Below the pieces are notes generated by a model. The model had not been told where the DNA came from. It did no database searches and was given only the letters and a program-made list of their open reading frames with translations. From Ignavibacteriota bacterium (GTDB taxonomy: Bacteria > Bacteroidota > Ignavibacteria > Kapaibacteriales > UBA2268), in contig JACRLY010000032.1 in the NCBI GenBank assembly GCA_016219595.1, positions 1 through 33,236 on the forward strand: a stretch of 33,236 nucleotides of DNA, read 5' to 3'. Below are positions 28,135 through 33,236 of this stretch, one piece after another. Numbering within the stretch: the stretch's first letter is position 1; every line of letters begins with the position of its first letter. The position numbers were made by a program, and so were the translations under genes.

Positions 28135-28635
28135 TCATTTTAAATTTCTGCCTTCGACACCTTTTCTGAGTTCAAGCAAGGCGGTTACAAACTCTTTTGA
28201 ATTCCAAAAAGAAGACATTCTTATTCTTATATATCTTTTCCTGTCCGTAATTTTTATTCTAATGATTCTAATAACACCCTTTCTTCTGCTCCTTGGAATT
28301 CTTTCCTTAACTATATTAATACTTACTATTTCATTGATGTGGAATAATTTTTCACTAAACCTGTTTTTAAAAAGCAAATAATCTTTGCCGACAGTAATAC
28401 TCCTTTTCCGAAATATATTATACAATAATGCAAGTCCGGAACCAACAATAAATAAAACGAGTAAAATAACAACAGGGTCTCTAGCAATCTTTGAAAAGAT
28501 AGTATCGAAAAACAACCCTTTCAAAAAGAAATAAATGAACAATGCAATAGAGTAGACTGAAATAAATTGCCAATAAAAATCCAGCCTCTGATAGAATGTC
28601 TTTACATCATTTACTTCTTTTGTTTCATTTTCCAT
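28135..28635 (-). CDS. Membrane protein with a bacterial PH-like domain
   Basis: The product is 166 aa. Two transmembrane helices (about residues 25-45 and 54-72) are followed by a soluble beta-rich domain (SITVGKDYLLFKNRFSEKLFHINEIVSI), as in YdbS/bPH-type membrane proteins, then a very basic stretch (KERIPRSRRKG). Function unknown. Start ATG without a clear ribosome-binding site; stop TGA. It lies 35 bp after the broken murG. Confidence 0.7.
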   Translation of the reverse strand: MENETKEVNDVKTFYQRLDFYWQFISVYSIALFIYFFLKGLFFDTIFSKIARDPVVILLVLFIVGSGLALLYNIFRKRSITVGKDYLLFKNRFSEKLFHINEIVSINIVKERIPRSRRKGVIRIIRIKITDRKRYIRIRMSSFWNSKEFVTALLELRKGVEGRNLK

Positions 28636-28670
28636 ATATATAAATTAAATAAAATTGAAGATAAAGACAA

Positions 28671-29812
28671 TTAAAACGACTGAGTTTTACTTTTTATTTG
28701 TTCAGCAAGTTCAACAATTTTTTTTGCTGACTGTTCAGCTGCATCAGTTTTCCCCAACAATTTAGCTGATTTACTCATAGCAATGAGTGTTGCAGGATTA
28801 TCAATTAGTTTGCTTATTTTTTCATACAAACTATTCCCCACTTCATCATTTGTAATAACAATTGAAGCCCCATTTTCTTCCATTACCAAAGCATTAATTG
28901 CCTGCTCATTGTTCGAAGCTGAGGGTAAGTAGCGCAAATCTCAGAAACTGTAGTTGCCCCTGAACGGGAAACTACTATGTCACATGCAGAATAAGCAATT
29001 GACATATTATCAATATATTTATAAACTCTGACATTTTCACTAAAATTACCTTGTACTACATAATTTTCTCCAATTTGCCATACCAACTGCCATCCTTCTC
29101 TTTCAATAGCAAATAAAATATTATTTATTGCCAGGTTTATTGATTTTGCTCCAAGGCTTCCTCCAAAAACAAGGATTGTTTTCTTCTGCATATCCAATCC
29201 AAGTTCTTTCCTTGCTTCTTCTTTTGTTAATGGCAGACAAATATTCTTCCTGACCGGATTACCAAGACAAATTATTTTGGACCTTAAATTTTCATTATAA
29301 TAAGCTTCAGATTCTTCAAATGAAGTGATAATCAAATCGGCTCTCTGCGAAAGCATATTAATTGCCTTACCGGGAGCAACATTAGACTCCATTAATATAA
29401 GAGGGATTTTTTCACGATGAGCTGCAGAACCTGCCGGATAACTTATATACGCACCTGTACAAAGTACAACATCAGGTTTAAACTTTCTTATTAAATTCCT
29501 GCAAATACCAATTGAACGTGCAATTTTAAATGGTAAAGTAAATGTGTCCAATGAAAAAAGCCCTTTAAATCCCGAAATAGGAATTGGAAAAAACTCATAT
29601 CCCGATTGAGGGACAACCCTTGATTCAATCCGGTTGGAGGTTCCGACAAACAGTGCTTTTAACTTTTTTCCTGATACATTTTCAATATTTTCAAGTACTG
29701 CGAGAGCAGGATAAAGATGTCCGCCTGTTCCGCCGGCGGCAACTAAAATTCTAAATTCGTTAACTTGTTCCAATGACAAAATATTTTTTATATTTATAAA
29801 TACATTATGCAA
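28671..29812 (-). pseudogene. murG: murG, frameshifted: UDP-GlcNAc:undecaprenyl-PP-MurNAc-pentapeptide GlcNAc transferase
   Basis: MurG makes lipid II at the cytosolic membrane face. The first frame (29812 to 28883) carries VAAGGTGGHLYPALAV, CTGAYISYPAG, LMESNVAPGK, GNPVRK, GGSLGAKS and SRSGATTVSEIC, then runs out of register. The remaining C-terminus (SNNEQAINALVMEENGAS...) continues in another frame to 28671. Between SEIC and NNEQ there are 20 nt, where about 42-45 are expected from MurG homologues, so some 22-25 nt are missing. No ATG exists at the 5' end; only TTGs (29812, 29779, 29773) could start it. No other cell-wall genes adjoin. It could be a decaying paralogue, a real essential-gene lesion or an assembly fault. 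Confidence 0.85.
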
Positions 29813-29971
29813 AATTAACGTAAATCCATCATATTAGAATATTAAATAATATTACTAATTATGCTTAAAAAACTAAGCAAAAACTTTTTTTTAAATTATT
29901 ACAAATCATTCGGAATTTGCTATATTTACGTATAGTATATGAGCATATAATTAATATTTGTTGGGGGACAA

Positions 29972-31048
29972 ATGAAAACCAAATTCATCATCACAATAGC
30001 ATTGGTGATGTTCATCTTTTGCTCAAATAAATCATTAGCACAAACACAAAAAGTCAGAGATTACCTGAAAATGGTAGCTATGGGAAAAGTTAGCGAGGTC
30101 AAAAAGCAAATTCCCGACTTAATAGCCGAATATCCGAATGACCCGGGGGTTCAGCTATTGTTAGCAGTTGTGATTGACGATGCTTTTTTGGCCGTTGAAA
30201 AATATAAAAATCTTGTAAAAACATATCCTGAAAGTGAATGGGCAGATGATGCTTATTGGAGAATAGTACAGTTTTATGCTGTTATAGGAGACACTTCGAC
30301 TGCAAAAACCGAATTAGAAAATTACAGGAAGAAATATCCTGCTTCAGAATTCCTAATCGCCGCTACTGATGTTGTCCGCTATTCAATTAATTATGCAAAA
30401 AGTGATAAAAATCCACGTAATGCAGTTCAGTCATCGGTTTCAAAAGATATAAAACCTTTAGAACAGGAAACGAAACCAAAGCAGGAAGCAGTGAAAAAAG
30501 AGATTACAACCTCTCAGGTAAAATCTGAAACAATCACAAAGCATGAACCTGTTAAGAAAGAAATACCTCAAGTAAATGATACAAAACCAAAACAGGAACA
30601 AGTAAAAAAGTTAGAAGTTAAATCCGAAGAAATAAAAGCTAAACAGGAAACTGTTAAAAAGGAAAATATTCCCACACAGCCAAAAACTCAAACTGTTACA
30701 AAACAGGAACCAGCCAAAAAAGATGAAAATAAACCTAAGATAGAAATCGCCAAGAAAGAAGAAGTTAAGCCAAAGCAGGAAATAAAAAAAGAAGTTGCAT
30801 CTGAAATCACTGATAATGAGAAATTCGGTTTACAGGTCGGTGTTTATAGCACTAAGGAAGCTGCAGATGGTGAAGTCGCTAAATTCAAACAACAGAGATT
30901 AATATCTTATGTAATGAATAAGGAAATTGACGGCACTCAGATGTTTGCAGTTGTTGTAGGTGAATACTCATCAAAGGAATCAGCCGAGCAAGCCAGGAAA
31001 ATTGTCCAGGTACAATGCAAATGCCAGCCAATAATTTTTAAAAAGTAA
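29972..31048 (+). CDS. TPR/SPOR-domain envelope protein
   Basis: The product is 358 aa. The signal peptide (1-23, ending SLA-Q) is followed by tetratricopeptide-like helices (about 28-150). These include AEYPNDPGVQLLLAVV and KTYPESEWADDAYWRI, of the CpoB/YbgF style. Next is a roughly 115-residue Lys/Glu/Pro-rich linker of imperfect repeats of the form KPKQExxKKE. A C-terminal SPOR domain (about 285-358, FGLQVGVYSTKEAADGEV...) probably binds denuded septal peptidoglycan. GGGGG lies 4 nt before the ATG. It ends at a strong terminator and stands divergent from murG. Confidence 0.88.
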   Translation: MKTKFIITIALVMFIFCSNKSLAQTQKVRDYLKMVAMGKVSEVKKQIPDLIAEYPNDPGVQLLLAVVIDDAFLAVEKYKNLVKTYPESEWADDAYWRIVQFYAVIGDTSTAKTELENYRKKYPASEFLIAATDVVRYSINYAKSDKNPRNAVQSSVSKDIKPLEQETKPKQEAVKKEITTSQVKSETITKHEPVKKEIPQVNDTKPKQEQVKKLEVKSEEIKAKQETVKKENIPTQPKTQTVTKQEPAKKDENKPKIEIAKKEEVKPKQEIKKEVASEITDNEKFGLQVGVYSTKEAADGEVAKFKQQRLISYVMNKEIDGTQMFAVVVGEYSSKESAEQARKIVQVQCKCQPIIFKK

Positions 31049-31071
31049 TTTTAGCTTAAACTAAAATATTC

Positions 31072-31105
31072 AAAACCGTTCAGCGTTCATCACTGAACGG
31101 TTTTT
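31072..31105 (+). terminator. Intrinsic terminator after the SPOR gene
   Basis: A 12-bp stem, AAAACCGTTCAG/CTGAACGGTTTT (31072-31083/31093-31104), with a 9-nt loop is followed by T and AATTT. It lies 23 bp after the stop and just before the next gene's ribosome-binding site. Confidence 0.9.
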
Positions 31106-31121
31106 AATTTATGGAGGTAAT

Positions 31122-31688
31122 ATGAAATATCTAATTGTTATTATAGCTTTCTTATTAGCTATATTTAATTACAAAGTAAGTGCAAAAGATGGTGAGGGAA
31201 CAAATATGATTCAGACAATCTATGATTTTAAAGTTAAGACAATAGATGGTAAAGAAATTTCATTGTCGGATTATAAGAACAAAGTCCTTTTAATTGTAAA
31301 TGTAGCAAGCTTTTGCGGGAATACACCGCAATACAAAGGACTTGAGGAATTATACAAGAAATACCATGACAAAGGACTTGAAATATTAGGTTTTCCGTGC
31401 AACCAGTTCGGTCAGCAGGAACCGGGAACAAATAAGGAAATCATAGAATTTTGTTCAACTAATTATAATGTAACTTTTCCATTATTTGACAAAATCGAGG
31501 TTAATGGAGAAAACACACATCCTTTATATAAATATTTGAAATCGGCAAAACCGGAATTTCAAAATGAAGACATTAAATGGAATTTTGCAAAATTTTTGAT
31601 TGATAAAAACGGCAATGTTATCGACAAATTCAAACCAAAATTTCAACCGGAAACCATTGACCCCGAAATAGCAAAATTGTTAAATTGA
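31122..31688 (+). CDS. Glutathione-peroxidase-family thiol peroxidase, exported
   Basis: The product is 188 aa. A signal peptide (about 1-21) precedes a full GPx fold. The peroxidatic Cys65 is in VASFCGNTPQY, followed by FPCNQFGQQEPG (C93, Q95) and IKWNFAKFLID (W153, N154). Cys111 in EFCSTNYNVTFPLFDK matches the resolving cysteine of thioredoxin-dependent GPx-like enzymes. This makes thioredoxin-type reductants more likely than glutathione. The active-site residue is an encoded cysteine, not UGA. GGAGG lies 5 nt before the ATG. The stop is TGA, and a terminator hairpin follows. Confidence 0.92.
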   Translation: MKYLIVIIAFLLAIFNYKVSAKDGEGTNMIQTIYDFKVKTIDGKEISLSDYKNKVLLIVNVASFCGNTPQYKGLEELYKKYHDKGLEILGFPCNQFGQQEPGTNKEIIEFCSTNYNVTFPLFDKIEVNGENTHPLYKYLKSAKPEFQNEDIKWNFAKFLIDKNGNVIDKFKPKFQPETIDPEIAKLLN

Positions 31689-31695
31689 AATAATA

Positions 31696-31722
31696 TCGTG
31701 TCGGGAGTTATTCCCGACACGA
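31696..31722. terminator. Shared terminator hairpin between convergent genes
   Basis: An 11-bp stem, TCGTGTCGGGA/TCCCGACACGA, with a 5-nt loop lies 8 bp after the GPx stop and 12 bp after the end of the opposing lipoprotein gene. Flanks are AT-rich, but there is no long U-tract for either direction. Confidence 0.75.
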
Positions 31723-31733
31723 ATTAAAAAAAA

Positions 31734-33002
31734 TTAAGGACAATTACCGGCTTTTAAAAAGAATTTTTCTTGTTTCCAGAGGTTACCGGACCCACTTGCA
31801 AAGCTCATACCAAAAGCACCAAGTGCCCATCCATAAGCCCCGTAAAATCCAACCTGTGCTCGCTGGCATGCGGGATAGAAAGTATAATCTCCACCTACAA
31901 GATATGCTGAATGAATCCACCCTACTGTTGTATTATAGAATTCAGGTACTCCAACATTAATCTCAAATCGAGGAACAGCAAGTCCCCATGACATTGACAT
32001 AGCACCGGTAGCACCTGAATGTGGCTTGTTTAATTCTGTAAATTCATGACTCCTGAGATTTGCTTTTTTATCACAACTTTCAGTTGCTTTATTATACTGC
32101 AGTCCAAGGTCAGCATTATATTTGAATTTATATTCCAGTAATGTTGATGCTACCTGATCAGGTGGCACGACAGCATTCATTACAACAAGACATTTAATTT
32201 CAAACCAAATAAAAGGAATTCCGGCTATAGGGAATTTCAACAAAGGTAACGGAACTTCGACACCGATATCTGTACCTGACCCTGTTGCAGAAACTTTGAG
32301 TGAAAATTCTCCTTCCTGGAAATCATTACTAGCATTGAAATCCTGGAGAACGTGGTCTTTAATCATAATTTTTCCTGTAGTTTTGAACTTTCTCAATTCA
32401 CCTTCAACAGTAAGCTTTGCCACTTTAGTATCAGCTACAATTTTTTCTGCTATGATTGTCAGATGTACCAAATCCTTGTTAAATTTTATCCCGATGCTGT
32501 ATTCAAAAGAACCGTATTTAAATCCTAATCCGATACTATCGTTTGTTACTTTTTGTATTGATGCACCTTTTGATTGGAATGCCTGGATAAATGCCTCTTT
32601 TTCGAATGTAACCGTGTGGTCCCAATCTATTTCGGCGTCTTTGACTACATCTGTAAGAGGTGCAAACTCACCTTCCACTGCAATTTCATTTCCATCATTG
32701 TTTATAGATTTTACTTTGAAGTAAGAGTAGGTCCCTACAACAACATTATCCCCTTCCTGCAATGATGCCGCTAAACTGTTACTTGCATCAAAATAATAAA
32801 CCTGGTTAGCTGTGTCAATCCTGTTTAAATCTGATAAATCACTTCCTTTAAATACCTTTGTAGCATCGTCATACACAATATTCACATAAGGTGAAACCTT
32901 TCCCGGTGGTTCGTCAGATGAAGTGCAGCCTGAATTAATAATAATGGCTACTACTGCCGAAGACAATAGGAGCAAATAAATATATCGTTTAAAATTTTTC
33001 AT
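31734..33002 (-). CDS. Large lipoprotein, unknown function
   Basis: The product is 422 aa. A leader with lipobox INSGC-T is followed by an acidic/Ser stretch (SSDEPPGK) and a long beta-rich domain (many alternating hydrophobic strands). The Gly/aromatic-rich C-terminus (YGAYGWALGAFGMSFASG) ends in Cys-Pro. No catalytic motif was recognised. AAGGGG lies about 8 nt before the ATG. It is probably outer-membrane or surface exposed, by analogy with other FCB lipoproteins; this is inference. Confidence 0.78.
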   Translation of the reverse strand: MKNFKRYIYLLLLSSAVVAIIINSGCTSSDEPPGKVSPYVNIVYDDATKVFKGSDLSDLNRIDTANQVYYFDASNSLAASLQEGDNVVVGTYSYFKVKSINNDGNEIAVEGEFAPLTDVVKDAEIDWDHTVTFEKEAFIQAFQSKGASIQKVTNDSIGLGFKYGSFEYSIGIKFNKDLVHLTIIAEKIVADTKVAKLTVEGELRKFKTTGKIMIKDHVLQDFNASNDFQEGEFSLKVSATGSGTDIGVEVPLPLLKFPIAGIPFIWFEIKCLVVMNAVVPPDQVASTLLEYKFKYNADLGLQYNKATESCDKKANLRSHEFTELNKPHSGATGAMSMSWGLAVPRFEINVGVPEFYNTTVGWIHSAYLVGGDYTFYPACQRAQVGFYGAYGWALGAFGMSFASGSGNLWKQEKFFLKAGNCP

Positions 33003-33078
33003 AATTTTCCCCTTGATTTATAAAACAGAATTGTTATTTAGGTAAAGTTAAGAAAATAATTCTATATTTCATTTATAA

Positions 33079-33106
33079 TTAATCCCATCCATATGGATGG
33101 GATTAA
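33079..33106. repeat. Perfect 28-bp palindrome
   Basis: TTAATCCCATCCAT is followed directly by its reverse complement (33079-33092/33093-33106), with no spacer. It lies 80 bp beyond the end of the partial gene at the right edge and 76 bp upstream of the 31734-33002 lipoprotein gene. It may be a terminator for the former or a binding site for a dimeric regulator. Confidence 0.6.
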
Positions 33107-33185
33107 ATTAAATAATTTTAAATTTTCTTGAATATTAATAAGAGATGAACCGGTAATTAATAATTCAACATTCAAAATTTAAAAT

Positions 33186-33236
33186 TTACTTCTCTTCTCC
33201 CTTTTCGAGTTTCTCAAATTCCTTGAAGTTCATATC
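33186..33236 (-). CDS. C-terminal fragment of a gene cut by the window edge
   Basis: Only 16 codons and a TAA stop are visible, encoding a charged tail (DMNFKEFEKLEKGEEK). Codon choice and the following AT-rich spacer fit a real gene end, but the product cannot be identified. Confidence 0.4.
   Translation of the reverse strand, partial: DMNFKEFEKLEKGEEK

Noticed and set aside
1-33236. CRISPR arrays, insertion sequences, prophage or integrase attachment sites
   Set aside because: No regularly spaced repeats, transposase or integrase motifs, or direct repeats flanking the tRNAs were seen.

Overview
The window is about 36% GC by eye and looks like chromosomal DNA from the Fibrobacterota-Chlorobiota-Bacteroidota (FCB) supergroup. 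The best fit is an Ignavibacteria/Kapabacteria-like lineage. Support comes from a PorV/PorQ-type outer-membrane protein, a PorZ-like double beta-propeller protein with a type IX secretion (T9SS) C-terminal domain, many lipoproteins, a DhnA-type class I aldolase, AT-rich spacers and mostly TAA stops. UGA is also an ordinary stop here (secE, nusG, ribH, the GPx gene, the thioesterase gene and the 28135-28635 gene). No phage, IS element or CRISPR array was seen.

Layout. 121-2736 (+) is a large cysteine-rich secreted protein. It converges on a class I aldolase (fba, -). glyA (+) is divergent from fba across a 388-bp spacer. On the minus strand, 5681-7552 holds a hotdog thioesterase, a PorV-like protein and a small secreted protein. 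The centre, 7629-19798 (-), is the core information-processing cluster, transcribed as tRNA-Tyr, Gly(UCC), Gly(CCC), Thr, Trp, secE, nusG, rplK, rplA, L10 leader, rplJ, rplL, rpoB, rpoC. EF-Tu is missing from the usual slot between tRNA-Thr and tRNA-Trp. From 20065 rightwards come an FNR-type reductase with a lipoprotein and an unknown protein (+), a methyltransferase (-), free-Met-R-sulfoxide reductase (+), the PorZ-like protein and lumazine synthase (-), an FKBP lipoprotein and another lipoprotein (+), two membrane/secreted unknowns followed upstream by a broken murG (-), a TPR/SPOR protein and a glutathione-peroxidase-family protein (+), and a large lipoprotein (-). The last 51 bases hold the C-terminal end of one more minus-strand gene.

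Two observations stand out. First, rpoC is one open frame of 1427 codons except for a single in-frame TGA at codon 82 (11667-11669). That codon falls exactly on the fourth cysteine of the beta-prime N-terminal zinc-binding domain. The options are a sequencing error, a lethal or tolerated mutation, readthrough, or selenocysteine; the window shows no convincing SECIS element. Second, murG is frameshifted by an apparent 22-25 nt deletion in its C-terminal domain and has no ATG start. Both defects are in normally essential genes, so assembly error, a second functional copy, or real recoding or decay must be separated with reads and relatives. Smaller points are a NusG with an 80-residue acidic N-terminal extension, an intrinsic-terminator-like hairpin facing the wrong way between rplL and rpoB, and a tandemly duplicated tRNA-Gly pair with diverged anticodons.
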